From contig JAEUWP010000307.1 in the NCBI GenBank assembly GCA_018524725.1, positions 25,177 through 89,176 of the forward strand: a stretch of 64,000 bases of DNA, read 5' to 3'. The DNA is from Podaxis mareebaensis. Taxonomy: Eukaryota; Basidiomycota; Agaricomycetes; Agaricales; Agaricaceae. Of this stretch, positions 37,309 to 50,135 are shown piece by piece. The notes under the pieces are model-generated. The model saw only the letters and a program-made list of their open reading frames with translations. It did no database searches and was not told where the DNA came from. A program made the position numbers and the translations under genes. The number at the start of each line of letters is the position of its first letter. Positions within the stretch are counted from its first letter, which is position 1.

Positions 37309-38374
37309 ATGACCGCCAGCCTCATCCACCTCGTAGCATGTATCGCCATAGGGTTGTTCTTGGCGAGTGGTTCGCGGTACGTCACCAATCTTCCTCCTGC
37401 TGTTCCTCCTGACGTATTTCATTAGCATCAAATACAAAAGAAACCTTCGGAGTGCCATATACGCACTCTACGACCGTCTCGCCGCGTTGACCCTCACCAA
37501 GCGTGCACCAACGACCCCCGCCCTACGTGCACCAACCGCCCTCGTCTTACGTGCACCAACCGCCCTCGCCCTGCGTACACCAACAGCTCTCGCCCTACGC
37601 GCAACAACAACCCCCACCGATCCCCGTGCCACTCTGGAATCTGCCGCCCGTGCCCACGGTTGGAATGGACTCAACGCCATCTCCTTGGACGCCTTCATGT
37701 CGCTCGGCACCTTACGAAATACCACCTCAGAAAACGAGGAGATCTTCCAAGGCGAAATAACCTACATAACCCAGTTTGTCTCACACATCTTCCTGGGTGT
37801 TTTATTGCGCAACGAAGAATCAGTTGTCAGTACTGGCGTTTTGCAGGATCTCTCTGCAAACCTGGCCAGAACTCGCCAACTCTCCTTCGGCGCTACAATT
37901 CCCCCCTCTTCTCTCGTTGACACCAACGAAGCCATTATTAACTTTATCGTCACGACCACCTCGGAGGTCTCCATTCTTGTCCTGGCACTCATTCATCAAG
38001 TCGATGAAAATCCCGAAGTGGGCCGGGCTTTTTATCACTTCGCTCAGAATCCTACGTCCTGGGATAGGTACACCCATCGTCCGGGGGATTCAGAGTTGAG
38101 CATCGAGGAAAGAGTCCGTCGCATTCATCGTGCGCCTGGATCTTCTTTTCGGGTGCTCACTGTCGCCCGGAGGCCATCTCACTCTCGAAGCGAGGGGCCA
38201 CACTCGCCTTTCGCCAATGCTGCCTTGAGTCATGGTGATACCATGCGCATTGGCGTTGAGGCTGGGATTGGGCGGATCGCATTGGGCGACGGCGAAATTG
38301 AGTACCTAGCTGCTCTTTTTGTCGCCGCCCTCATGCGATTTCATGCTGGCGACTATGGTGGTTCTGAGTTCTGA
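37309..38374 (+). CDS. Putative secreted or membrane-anchored orphan protein
   Basis: Two exons (37309-37376, 37426-38374) give 338 residues. The 49-bp intron has GTACGT and ATTAG borders. Exon 1 encodes MTASLIHLVACIAIGLFLAS, a good signal peptide or signal anchor. A repeat region at about residues 50-80 follows, with an LRAPTALA-type unit coded by a 24-bp tandem repeat, and then a folded-looking part (ISLDAFMSLGTLRNTTS, ITQFVSHIFLGVLLRNE, NFIVTTTSEVSILVLALIHQ) and GVEAGIGRIALGDGEIEYLA near the end. I do not recognise a family. The same DNA read in another frame gives a Pro-rich YVHQPPSS repeat, so the frame choice in the repeat is not certain, but only this frame stays open to 38374. It is a likely lineage-specific gene. 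Confidence 0.5.
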
Positions 38375-39423
38375 TAGGGAAGTTGTTGGAAGTTGCGCGT
38401 TTGTATGAGATCCCTAGTTCTTTGCTCGAAACTTCCGTGCTTCCTGAGTACTGGTTACGAGGAACATAGCCAGCATCATCGTTGTGTGCCTTTGGTGGTC
38501 CCGCCGTGTTTTGTAAATCATGTACCCGTTCGTTGTATAAAGTTAGGAAAATGAATACAAATTCTCATTGCTCGATTATTCCTAGATGGCTGTGCAGGGC
38601 CGCCATGACAATGCTTGGAACCCGACCGCAGCTCCTGTGACTCAGCTGGTAATCCATACGCGAAGTTTGTGAGCTTCTAAATCCACATAGAACAGACGAT
38701 CCGTGTCACGTTCCGATGTCCCAACCATCTGGACTTGAGATTCGGCACAACAGGAGCCGGTGGCATTCTCCAGTGCGAGAAGCCTGCGGAGGTCTCATAG
38801 CTTTTATGCGCAGCCCTCAGCCTCATGTCTGTGATTCTGATGAAACATTCAACCTTAATTACTTCAAAGTCACTTCAGATTTGCTATCAATGTTGCCTTC
38901 TAGGCCTTGGTTGTTCTATAGCTTGCTGGAGGGTCTAAAAATAAACTCAGTGGTAATTCTGGCTACGAAAAGTTCAGAAGACACCAGCAAGTGGAAGAAT
39001 TCAAGTTGTTATTGATCAATAACAAGATGGGGAGGCAATGCACATTATATTTCTGACATTCATACAACACGTTTCACTTTAAGAAGGGGACTGCTGACAG
39101 ATAGCACAAGATGGTAGATATTGGGGATCGGAGGAGATATGCGCGTATACGGATTTCGTGACCAAACTTCAGGACAAGGGGCAAAGGTTAAGGGAAAGCG
39201 AATGTCAAGATCGCACGTAGTAGACCTGAAATGCAAAGAACCTCCATCACCAAACTAATTAAAGACTCTGGCAGAAAATGAGACTTACGATCGGGGTGGC
39301 GGGGATCATCCAGATCACAAGCATACTAGGGTAATAAAGTTCAGAGAATATGTGGTCAAATACGGACAGTGTGGGACGCTCACCGGTGGATCTTGAGCAG
39401 TCAATGGAGGTGATGGAGGGGTC
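38375..39423. other. Intergenic, no supported gene
   Basis: One 100-codon plus-strand frame (38716-39015) has no domain and no splice partner. Splice-like signals on the minus strand (donors at 39383 and 39288, acceptors at 39450 and 39326) bound short open pieces and may belong to the 3' part of the hypothetical gene to the right. Confidence 0.35.
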
Positions 39424-40155
39424 TCATTCGAGGCCCCCGTGTCCATCACCTGTTATGATTTCCACTAACAACCTTGTCGGGGTATAATGCATCTTGGGTG
39501 TGGCCGCCGGTGATTGTTTAAGTAACGACGATACTGGGAGCACTACTGCTCTTGACGTTCTAGGGGGCAATGGCGTGGACGGCTTTTTTACGGTTGCTAG
39601 GACAATTCTATAGTAGATGTGTGGGGGGTTATGTGGACAAGGTGAGGACGAGAGTCGACTATGGTCAGCTGGACGGAGAAACAAAAGTGGAAGGGGGAAG
39701 TCAAAAAGAATAACTCGGTCTCGGTCCATAGAAGGCAGGTTTTATCACGGGGTACACGAGGCGTGAAGCTTACATTCCGGAATCGTAGAGAATATTTTGG
39801 ACAGGGAAGGTTGCTGGGCCAGTAGGGGAACATCGGGCGTAAGGAATGCGAACGTATCCCGAGTCCTTTTCGCTTGAGCTTCAGCTGGTGGTGGGCTCGT
39901 TCGAGGAGACTGGCAAAGAATTCGGACAGCGAATTCGACAAGTTGATTTAACTTGAGTACGATTCGAAATTCGAGTCGGTATTTACGGCGTTGTGTCTGA
40001 GTCATTCCACAAGATTCCATGGTTGCATTATGGAGTTGGCATGTACGCACACACAGAACCGAGACCGAGATCAGATGGCTATGATCGTGGAGATGCTCGT
40101 ATGTTCTATTGCCATCGGCGAGGAACCTATCTAGGTTATTTTTAATGCAATTCAT
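39424..40155 (-). CDS. Hypothetical protein
   Basis: A two-exon model on the minus strand (40155-39774 and 39668-39424) keeps the frame across a 105-bp GT-AG intron and gives 208 residues. Exon 1 contains RRKYRLEFRIVLKLNQLVEF, then a Pro/Ala-rich linker and FAFLTPDVPLLAQQPSL. Exon 2 is Pro/Ser-rich (TPLPPRTSRAVVLPVSSLL) and ends GDGHGGLE. An internal Met (MESCGMTQTQ) could be the real start. No family is recognised. Further short spliced exons down to about 39188 could extend an alternative C-terminus (PPSPPLTAQDPP joined to YACDLDDPRHPD). Support is only frame and splice consistency. Confidence 0.38.
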
Positions 40156-40764
40156 TTGTTGACGCGGGAGAGCAAGAGTAATCAGAATAGTCGTAAAACG
40201 CGGCTAAGGCCGGGGATGGGGAATAGGAGAAAAGAGTAGATGCACTTGAGAATCATATTGCTTTATCCAGTCGTAAGAACACCGAACGTCTTAGAACCGT
40301 TGCAGTTGCGAATGGGAAGGATTAATCGATTGGGGTGAAAGGGCCCGTGTAAGCACGAAGACGACAACGTCCCCTTGTCGAGGAGCTCCCTTCCTCGACC
40401 TCCGGAGGATGAGCAGGAGTGGGACACAATACAAAGTGGAATGGATTGGAAACTCAGAGACGGGGAACTCATTTCTGGAGCACCTCTATTGTGGCAAGCC
40501 GGGGCATACAATCGGTCGGACGACTCCTCGAATCAGGATACAGCGTCTGAAGCTCGTGGGTTATGCTGATTTCAGTGCGTAGCCAATTTGACAGTTCCAA
40601 TAGTTCCTCAGCGTTAGGGTATAAACGACCTTTGTAGATTGAAAAATTACCCACATTAAGAATAGCCTTCTGCACGTCGGCGGAGTGCGTGGACTGTCAG
40701 CCTCAGGCAATGCACTATGAGGATTGACGGGAAGGATTTATGAACGAAAGCCGGGCGCGAAGGT

Positions 40765-41305
40765 TCCTCGCACAAGCGTGATATTGGCTACGACTCCCTG
40801 ACCGCTGGCCTACAGTCAAAAAGTTTTCCTCGCGTCCACCATATCGAACCCGGTAATTCGTGTTCCATAACTTTTCCGGGTAATCACTGGGTCAGGGGCC
40901 GAAAGAAACAGTTTATCGACATATATGAGGGAAAGAGCCGACTCACGAGTCACCCTTGCCCACAGCCCAAATCCAAAATCGCCTGAGTCGGCGATGTATT
41001 TCCTTAGTTATGGAGAGTTGGAGTATTCCTCAGATTGAGTTGACGTAGAACTTGGCCTTGTGCCGACAGCGGGGATAATCTCGTCAGCTAACGTCACTGG
41101 GAGTATCAGAAAGGTAAACTCACTTGTTGGGAGTAGTGAATCATACGGGTCAAGGGAATACGAACCATACTTTCCGCTGCCCATGCCTTTTCTTGTCCTG
41201 TTGGGCTCGGCCATCCCCGTAATAACAGATGACGGTGAAGACGATGACCGTCAACGCTCACCAGGCCCGTCTTCCTCACGTTTCTTCCCTGGCGCTAAAT
41301 CCGGA
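40765..41305 (-). pseudogene. Decayed partial copy of the long methyltransferase gene
   Basis: About 540 bp align in the same orientation with 44925-45475 in the methyltransferase gene. They cover the end of its first exon (MAEPNRTRKGMGSGKYGSY against MAEPSKTRKGKGRGKYGSY, then DPYDSLL), the motif I exon (AILDLGCGQG still readable) and the exon after it. The copied splice donor after motif I has changed from GTGAGT to GTGACT, and the first donor is lost in an altered stretch. No upstream promoter region or downstream exons are present. It is a truncated segmental duplicate, with the ceramidase-like gene between it and its parent. Confidence 0.8.
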
Positions 41306-41686
41306 TAAAATGCGAGCCGGAGGCGACCGAAATTTCTTCCAGGATAAAATCTGAAAATTGTTGTCAGGATAAAGACCGCCTAACCCAGATCAAGGTTCCC
41401 CGCGGGGGTCCAGTCTGGTCCAGTGCTGACATGACCGCTCATGCTCGGCATGGGGCAATGAACACATACAACATCGCTCATGGGTTCATGAGTCAACTAG
41501 TCATGGCCTGGTAGACGACAATGCATAACTCCATTTGTGTGACGTGATGTGTGTTGGGCTTGGGGCGCTCAGGTTCCTGGCCTTGATGTATCACTCACGA
41601 GGAACCAGCGACCTGCATCTCCGTGGCTTCACGATCGAACTGAACGTGTCATTCAAATTGTCGAGGGTCAATTTATGACCTACACC

Positions 41687-43033
41687 ATGGACAAATCCGA
41701 CGGCAAGAACAAGTCAAAGCGTCTGCACCGATCGCGAGGGAAACGACAGACAGACCAACCTCCACTCTACCAGGTTGATCTTTCTCTACCTCCTGAAGAA
41801 CGTCACAAAGCCATTTGTCAAGATTACAAGCACGAAATCGCGCAACTCGTACCTCTTTATGAAGAGATTCTTCAGTTGACGCCGTGTCCGCGTCTCTGTG
41901 ACCTCCTTGCGAAACGTCTTCTGAGGAGAGTGTTCTCACAAGAGGAGACTCGGGAAATCAGAGGGATCTCTCGTGTAACTGGGGTGCCTTTGCACCTAGT
42001 CGTCGCGTTCAACACTTTCTTGGATCTTTTCTCGGGATGTACCAGTGGTGGGGCTCGAGTCGCAGATGCTACTTCGGATCGCATGAACATGAGAATGGTG
42101 CACTTCCGAGGGTTAGACTGGGAGATGGAGCCTTTAAGACGGATGGTGATTTGTGTGGAGTATGTGCGAGAGGGGCAAGTCATCGCAAGGTGTGTATATT
42201 TTATGTCATGGCCATTGGCTTCTCTGACAACGTGGACATCAGGGGAGTGACTTATGCTGGTTATGTTGGAGTATTGACTGGGGTCAGGTTAGTCCAATCC
42301 AAATATTGGGACCTAATTGCTGAGCCATTGATTCTTCAAACCTAGACTTGGCCTCTCTATGTCCATGAATTACCGCGCGCGCCTCAGTGCATCTCGTGAC
42401 TTACTCAAAAACCGTTGGCACCAACTCCTCGTTCTATTAGGAATACGACCTTCAATTCCAAGCCGCCTTCGTGACCTACTTCTATCAGGTTCCGTTTCCC
42501 CCACCCTCGCCGAGATCCGGTCCCTCATGTCTAAGTCACCTATTTCTCCCTGCTACCTCACTTTCTGCACCCCCGAGGAGGTTATGGTCATCGAACAAGA
42601 CCTTACCAACCCCGTTGTTGAGACGTCTTCCTCATTCCTCGCTGTTACGAACCACGATAGACATGTGGAATCGTGGAGTCAAGACAAATGGCAAGAACTT
42701 TTAGAAGAAGACATGAAGAGTACTTCCATCGATCAGCTCGGTATTTCCGGTATTCTGAAGGACAGCATCGAGCGCCGAACATGCGTCGAACAATTCTGGG
42801 GAGCCGATAGTACATCCAACGTTGTCAGTTCTGGAAAGAAGAGTCGGTCGAAACCACACGTTGAAATCGCTGACATCCAGTACTGGATGCAAACCTACCC
42901 TATCCGCAATGAAGCTACCCACTTTTCCTGTATCATGGACCCCTCAGCAACCGGTGGTGGTGTGGTCTGGGTGAAGTCATATCTGGAGCCTCCGCCTAAC
43001 AGAATGCCCCGTGAAGCTTTGGACAGCACCTGA
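41687..43033 (+). CDS. Acid ceramidase/NAAA-like N-terminal-nucleophile hydrolase
   Basis: Three exons (41687-42189, 42243-42287, 42346-43033) encode 411 residues. The N-terminal part has PPLYQVDLSLPPEERHKAI, the alpha-subunit start of the acid ceramidase/NAAA family. The catalytic Cys is expected at residue 118 in FSGCTSGGARV; in animal enzymes self-cleavage before this Cys frees the active subunit. FRGLDWEM carries the conserved Asp, and the segment spliced across exons 1-3 reads VTYAGYVGVLTG then LSMSMNYRARL, holding the conserved Asn/Arg region. These enzymes split amide-linked fatty acids from ceramide or N-acylethanolamines, usually in lysosome/vacuole or secreted. No signal peptide is visible with this start; an in-frame ATG at 41675 is the alternative. 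ACCATGG around 41687 favours the chosen start. Confidence 0.88.
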
Positions 43034-43308
43034 GCGCCCTCGTTCACAGTATCCTTGTATTTGCATCATTATCCCCTGTAAATTGTTTCGCTGACTGGTA
43101 GAAAGAAACGAACTGTGTTTTCTTTGCTCTCGTTCACGACGATTGACTTTCCCCGAAAACAACTTGACACTGCGTAGACACTAAAGACAAGTACTTACAT
43201 ATTAAGGTTAATACCAAACATGTTTCCAAGCGATAAGAGTTCACGAATCCATGTAGTAAACGCGCAAAATTGTCAATAGAAAAGCGGGCAGGGACGAAAT
43301 GAAGGTTT

Positions 43309-46300
43309 CTACGGTTCCGGGGTATAAGTGGCTCCAAGGGTAAATTCGTCGACTTTTACAGCCTCATATATTCGGAAAGTCCTCACATGAGCAAGCTCAA
43401 TGCGAGAATAAGGGGGTGCAATCGTCGCACTGGACATGATCGTATCCCGTTTATTCCGGGTTGCTGGGAGTGGGGTGGAAGATCCCGCACCGCTCGTTGT
43501 CGCCATCACAAGTGTTCTTGAGCCAGTATCCGGGTTGTCGAACGTGCCAAGTGGCCACGCAAAGTGTTGGCAGACGTCCCTAAGAGGAATTAGAAAGGGT
43601 GCGATGCGCGGAGAAAAGCCTTACATCTGGTACTCCCACATTGCATCCTGGTTCTCAGTTGATACTGACGTGGCCGAATGCACGGACATTCTTGAGATTG
43701 AACCAGAAGATTGATGCGAATTCGTCCGCCTCAGCTCAGCTTCCAAAGGAGGGGACGTAGAGCCTCCAAGTGCCGCGGTTTCATTGTCAGCGCCAGGGGG
43801 CGGGTTAAACCGGTGCCGAAGGAAGCTACAGTGGGATTAATTAGTAAGACCTGTATCAGGGTATGAAGGATGAGAAAGGCCTGCATACTTTTCATAGTCC
43901 CACAGAGCTTCCAAAACGTTCTCCTCATCAATCTCCTCATCCTGTGTTGCCTCTACTGCATGTTCAACCAGAGCAGTCTTACACGACAGCAGCGTCCTCA
44001 GATGCTTCAATGCATGGATCTCGATTTCTGCGGGAGACATGGGAATAAGCGTCGAGGGCCACAGCACCAGTCCTGGGGACTCCGCGAAAGAGTCGGCTAA
44101 TGCTGTTCGGGGCGTAGGTGCACCGGACTTCCCGAACCGATTATCAGCGCGGGGAGGAGCAAGCATCAAGTGCATAGTAGCCATCTCCCTCGCGTGCCCG
44201 AACACTTTCTTTAACATCTCGAGGATAAATGTAGCCGGGGTAATGTGTAAGCCGTACTCATGCGTCAACAGGTGTTCGAAGAGCGCCTCCAAATCTTTGC
44301 TGATTGCTTGCTGCTGGCTCCATTCACTCGCCGTTAAGTGTGTCGAGTGAGAAACACCCTGTGGACGTGGAGTTGCTCGGTGAGCCGACGTATCTATTTC
44401 CCGGGAAACCCCGTGCAGTGTAGCGGTATCGGCTTCGTCGTTTTCCTGCTGGTCACCTTCCCCTGTGGTTTTATCTTCCTCGACCTCTTCGCGTAAGCCA
44501 TACAGATCATACAGGTCTCCCGACGCCAATTCCTCCTCCGATAACGCGAGCCCAAGCTCAGGATTCGTCGTTCCGGCATTGATGGAAAATGTTGAAAACA
44601 TCGAAGCTAAACCCAAATTGACGGAGTCGGCACCCCGCTGGGACAAAGTATCAGGAAAGGAGGGCAAGGAGGCATCAGCTGGGGGTGGTGCTTTGCCGTA
44701 AGGGAAGAAAACATGATCATCTATCAGTTCCAGTCGTCCACCAAGAATTAGCACACGACAGACTTCTTCAAGAACAAATTCCCAGGAATCGGAGGGGATG
44801 CAGAGGGTGAGACATGACATTCGAACTAGATCGAAAGACTCGTCCGGGAACGGAAGGCGTTCTTTCAGGCTGTGGTTTAACATGAGCTGTTGGAGTGAGA
44901 CGCGTCATAATCATGAACGCTCACAAATTTCCTCGCACAAACGTGAGGTTGTCTGCGACTCCCTGATTGATGGCCCACGGTCGAAGGGTTTTCATTGTGT
45001 CGACCATATCGAACCCTGTAACCCGTGTTCCGTAACCTTTCCAAGCAATCGCAGCGTCAACAACCCAGTATCTGAAAGAAACAATTTATTAGTACATCCA
45101 AGGGAAATGAATGAGACGCAAAAACTCACCCTTGTCCACAGCCCAAGTCCAAAATCGCAGTTGGAGGCATATTTCCATAGTTATGGAAGGTTGGTGTATT
45201 TGTTGGATTGAGTTGACGTAGGAGTTCGCCCGTGTGCCGGTCACTGAGATAATCTCATGAGGTAACATCACTAGGAGTGCTAGGGGGTAGACTCACCTGT
45301 CTAGGAGAAGGGAATCATACGGGTCGAGTGGATACGAACCATATTTCCCCCTGCCTTTGCCTTTTCTTGTCTTGCTGGGCTCCGCCATCCCCGTAGGAAC
45401 AGATGGAAGTGAGGGCGACGGCTGCAGACATTCATCAGCCCCGTACTCCTCACGTCCCTTGCCACCGAGCGTCCTAATTCCACTTCCGCTAGCATTTTCA
45501 TTCCCAACCTCACTAGCTAAATCATCCGCTGACGACGCGTTAACGGTTGGCGAAGCACTTCTGTTCGGCTCAAGCTCCTTACGAGACCCGATACTCCCCT
45601 TCTTCCTTTTCGATCTCAGCCTTATTCCCATAAACTTCGACTTCCCACTCCCCTCACCACCTGAGCTCGCTGCTCCATCTTTTTTCTTTCCAATGAGAGG
45701 TGCTCGGGTTAGATGTACACGGGAGCGGGAGGCTGGATGTATGAATGATTGTGTCGAAGTGTTTGCTGAGGGTGAAGAAGAGGCTGGAGTCGATGCGGTA
45801 GTGGTGGAAGTGGTAGAGGTAGTGTAAGTAGAACCTGCTCGCGGTCGGGGGCCTGTTGAAGTATTGAAAGTGCCGGATTCTATACGGTCGAACGAGGGGG
45901 ACTTTCCCGGTGACGTGGAGGAGTCGGTATATGGTGTATGTGGTATAGTAGGGGTGAATGGATAACGGTCAGGATCGTCGAGTTTCTTGCCCCCAATCTT
46001 GATTTTGATCTTCTGAGGCGTTCCAGTCTTAGCTGATACCTTCGGGCGTGCTATCGACCGGGAACCAGGGAACACGAAACCAGGAGATTTTGGGGATAGC
46101 GCGGGGTCTGAAGTTGCTGAGTTGTGGGAGGAGCCGGACGACGTCGAGATGATGGACTCAGCGGCATTAACTCTGCGCTGAACTTCTTGTATGCCGATAG
46201 AGGAAGTACTTGGAGGTATAGAACCGAAGGCATTAGGCAATTGGTATGTCGCCCTGGAATCCGGATTCCTTAAACTAGGAGATGAACTTATCCACCCCAA

Positions 46301-47284
46301 TGAAGAGGGCGTGGGGCTGGAATTTGAACTCGAGGGTAACGGGTATGCAGATGATGTTGCATCACTGGTACCGTCTTCGTATCCCAGTGGGTGATCAGGG
46401 CGCAAGAACGAATTGGGAAAAAGGCTTCGGGTTTCGCTTTCCAGCTGCAGATCGTTTCCGTCGAGGGGGGTCTGAGATAGGGAGGACCGGTAGCTCGGGC
46501 ATGCTGTAGGCGTAGGCGAGGCGGAGACCCTACGAATAGGTTGCAACAGAAGCGAGTCTTGCGGAGGAGATGAAGTGGGAGGGAGTGGGAAATCACAGCT
46601 TGTCGGTGGAGAGTCTGAATAGATTGGCAGCGGCCTCGGCTGCTTTTGATAACGAGTTTCTCCTCTTGTGCTGACAATCGGTTGAGACCGAGACTGAGGC
46701 GGAGGGGTCCCGGAATCCTCATATGTGAGCCTAGCACGAGGATCTAAGGCATTGGATATCACGGTCGTGGTGGTGGGAGGGAGGGGTTGAGAGTATGAGG
46801 GGTGAACTCGAGGGGGAGGCTGATATGAAGCTTCAAGAGACATTTCTCTATCGGAGGACATGAACGACTCTGGAAATGTTGGATAGGCTGACTGGACCGC
46901 CGGCGTCCTATTCTCCCCTTTATCGAAGTGCTGTTGTGCAAAGCTTCTTGCGAGAATCGCGGACTGCGTGCGAGGATTGACACTTGTTGTCCGGTCCAAG
47001 TATGTGACTTCCTGCTCGTGTGAAGGTTGATTGGGTGTGCGTGAGGGTACGGTGAGTGGAATAGGTATCGTAGGTGGCGGTGAGGGATCAGCGACAGTCA
47101 CTTGAGGAACGACTGCAGGGTCGAGGATAGTATTCGCCGGGGGTAAGGGAGCCTTCGATTTCGACCTCGAGAAAAAGCCCTTACTCGGTTTAGATGCTAC
47201 CGGTTCCGAGTCTTTCTTGGGTTGCTGTTGTTCTCGCAAAGGCTTGAGTTGGCGCCGCCGACCTGCTGCTGCTCTGGAGGACAT
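43309..47284 (-). CDS. Long SAM-dependent methyltransferase with disordered N-terminus
   Basis: Six exons on the minus strand (47284-45297, 45243-45130, 45071-44925, 44869-43889, 43825-43625, 43579-43309) give 1233 residues. The first about 640 are low-complexity Ser/Pro/Thr-rich with basic patches (RSKSKAPLPP; IRLRSKRKKGSIGSRK). The methyltransferase core follows: YPLDPYDSLLLDSDRHTGEL, motif I AILDLGCGQGYWVVDAA (about residue 690), motif II TGFDMVD, then LKERLPFPDESFDLVRM, WEFVLEEVCRVLILGGRLEL. An acidic insertion of about 80 residues (EEVEEDKTTGEGDQQEND) interrupts the C-terminal half, which ends FTLGATYTPEP. The layout suggests a nuclear or scaffold-bound enzyme, by analogy with fungal LaeA-like proteins with long tails; the substrate is unknown. 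A decayed copy of its middle lies at 40765-41305. Confidence 0.87.
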
Positions 47285-50135
47285 CGCAAAGCAAAGGGAG
47301 GGTGATTAAATGAGCGGGAATGCTGCCGAACAACAGTCAAAAGGGTGGTCAAAGGACGATCAGAATGCGGAGGTGGTATGAAAACGCTGGGGGGAGCGAC
47401 CGTAGCAAGCGTATTCTGGCCATTCCTCTTTTGTTAAACAGACGTCAAGAGGCCAATGCTGGGGAGAAGATCTAGAATAGATTGAGTTACGTCCATTTTG
47501 GACATGCCTTGTAAACGGTTAAATTGATCGCCCAGTCCATTCATCTGACACTGTTTGACGGAAGAGATGCTATGTGAACGACCACTGAACACGAACACGA
47601 GTCGGGTGATTCTAGGGGAGTCTGGAGGGTCCGACGTACAGAGACACATCAGAACGTATCAGACGCGCGTTTCTCTGCTTACAGCTCAAGCAGTATTGAG
47701 GTACATCTGCCGAATGTCACTCGAGTATTTTCCGACGCGTGATAAACTCGTTCAAGAAACTTAAACCACGCCTGTGTTTGACAAATAGTATGAACATAAC
47801 CAGGATTTAGAGGAATCCGGAGGTCTAGGAAAGTATTTGCTGTACCTTGAGGTGGCGTAGATGTTCGTATATCGATGGCTCGTAAGCATTTTGTGGGCCG
47901 AGCTATCTCCCAATCAAGCAAGGGATAGATATTATGGGTTGGTGTCGAAGGGATGGTCCAATTTTAGTATGACGTAACAGCAGCGATAAGTACTTTCCCA
48001 CGGGAACGATTACAAGAATGGAAATTGATTCAAAGCAGCTTGAGGACTAGGGACCTCCCTGAGGCCACCTGGAAGGTCTCCGCTTGTGCGTGAGGAATTG
48101 AATTTACCCTGTCTTCAACATGAGTATACAGGAAATACAGGAGGATCAGGTACCATTGCCAATGAGTACGAATTAAGAATGTCCTTAGTCCCCTGCTGTC
48201 CTTATCTCCACCCGTTGTAAGCGGCGTTACATTAAATATACATCAGCCATACACGGACCTATATATAGCGAGCCATCTCTGACAAGCGGCACCAGGCACT
48301 CGCGTCTCGACCTTCCGTTCAACTTGAAGGTGAACGGAAGTCGACATTCAAATTCCCGCGCCCTGGCACCGGTCTCCCAACTCTATGAGGAGAGTCCCTC
48401 TCCCTACACTGGCTGACAAGATCGGAGTGTTCGTTTCTTATCTCTGCCCTACATCACCACACCCCAAATTTCTTGGCATCTCTCGGGATGAACTACTGAT
48501 TCGAAGACAGTGATTTTGATGGAAAGGATGATACCCACGCTGTACGCACATGCCCAAGCATCCGCCATTCACTCAATGATGCGAAGGTCGTCAAAACCAC
48601 GTTGTAGCCGGCGTTTTGTGGTTGCTTATCTCTAATGCTCCTTGTGCTCTGGACATGTTCTCACAACCAGACGGGGAACAGCGGTGAGAGCCTGACATCA
48701 AACGTGTTGGATCGGAGTCGAATTCCAGTTCGTAGTACACATGTCACCCAGTGTTTTAGGAACTGTGGGATGGTAAGACGATTCCAATAATTTGGAGGGA
48801 CCATTGGCTTACTACCACAGTTCCCCGACCCGACTAGTAATGCGCACTGTACTTGTAGTCTGCACCAAATCTTCGCCCAAACGCCTTTAGCTCTATCTTT
48901 CGTTACCTGGTTGACTTCTTCGAACAGGGAGTTATGCGCTTTCGATCTCGCGGGGTCGTCTGTTATTCCCTCGTTCTTAGCGCTGCATGCTCTTATTGAC
49001 ATTCAGTTGTACAATCAGCACTATGTCCCTGTATATCCACCTGCATGATGCCAACTCACAACACCATAATTGTTTCAGAGATACATATGCCGCTTCTAAC
49101 AGTATACTTTCGGATGGCCAAGGTCCTGAGATCAGAACCATGCTCTCCTAAGACTACTTCCGACACGGAACGTCTATACAAAGAATTCAATAGTTGTGAA
49201 TTTATTTATTCCATGACGACCTACTGTAATCGTCTATCTAAGTGTAGTCACGATCCCCTCCACGATCGCAGTCATCCACCGTTGAAGCGCAGCAATGTTA
49301 GCAACTAGGCCCCGGCCTCTTCGTAAGGCTGGGTTCGATTGTTGGTCTCGGATTGTCGTTGCAGTACTGCCTATATCTCATCTTCCAGAGTGGGTGAAAT
49401 TGCTGTGAGTGATGAATACCTTGCGTCAACTGATAACTTCAACGAGCGAAGGGAATTGAGAAGCTACAACCTCAAAGGTGGCTCACCATTCACGGATCCA
49501 GTGACAGTGTTTACCGGTCACCCAACACGGCTTCTGCTGTGGCGAGTATTCTAGAGTATTCTTACCAACGTGAGGCTATGACACTGGGAAGCCTTTATGA
49601 GTCGGGCTGCATTTGCTCCCAAAATCGACACGTGACTCGTAGCTCCTTAATTGACTAAGCAGCCTGCTGGTGATATACTGTTAGCCGAGCGCCGGTTCGT
49701 TATCCGGATCGGCTCGTTTGGTTAGCGGGTCCGGCTACTGGTGGTGAGTTCTGCCGCACAGTCTGTTTACAAACTATTATAACCACCGCCATCTGTGTCA
49801 ATCGTCTCTAATCACAAGTGCTGCTGGTGGAAGCGTCTACTCTATGGAACTATTCACACGATCATCTCACTTCTCAAGGCGCGCTGGCTGGGCAAGACCC
49901 CCCTATAAGTCCTCTCCACCGATTCTGGATTTCTTCGAGCGTTAGAGATCCTGTGTCTGGTAGGCTCACCTATTTCGGCCTAGTTGAACACCGTTCATCT
50001 TATTGCACTCGAAAATGCCGACGAAGAGAAGTTCGACATGCTCACATTAGCTGTAAAGTATGCCTCGTATAAGACGAACATTCGGAGTCTGCGAGTGCAG
50101 CCACCCTCTCTCCCACCACTGGGCCACCGTCACGA
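47285..50135. other. Intergenic, no supported gene; right part duplicated
   Basis: No frame with a recognisable domain. A 113-codon minus-strand frame at 48661-49002 has no support. The stretch from about 49480 to 50130 has weak but collinear similarity to 52850-53490, upstream of the second membrane paralogue, so the tandem duplication seems to include promoter sequence. Confidence 0.45.

Noticed and set aside
45357..45827. 156-codon plus-strand frame
   Set aside because: Antisense to the disordered first exon of the methyltransferase gene.
16392..47284. Idea that the two methyltransferases and the ceramidase form a metabolite cluster
   Set aside because: They are separated by housekeeping genes and the repeat block, and no synthase, P450 or transporter gene is present.
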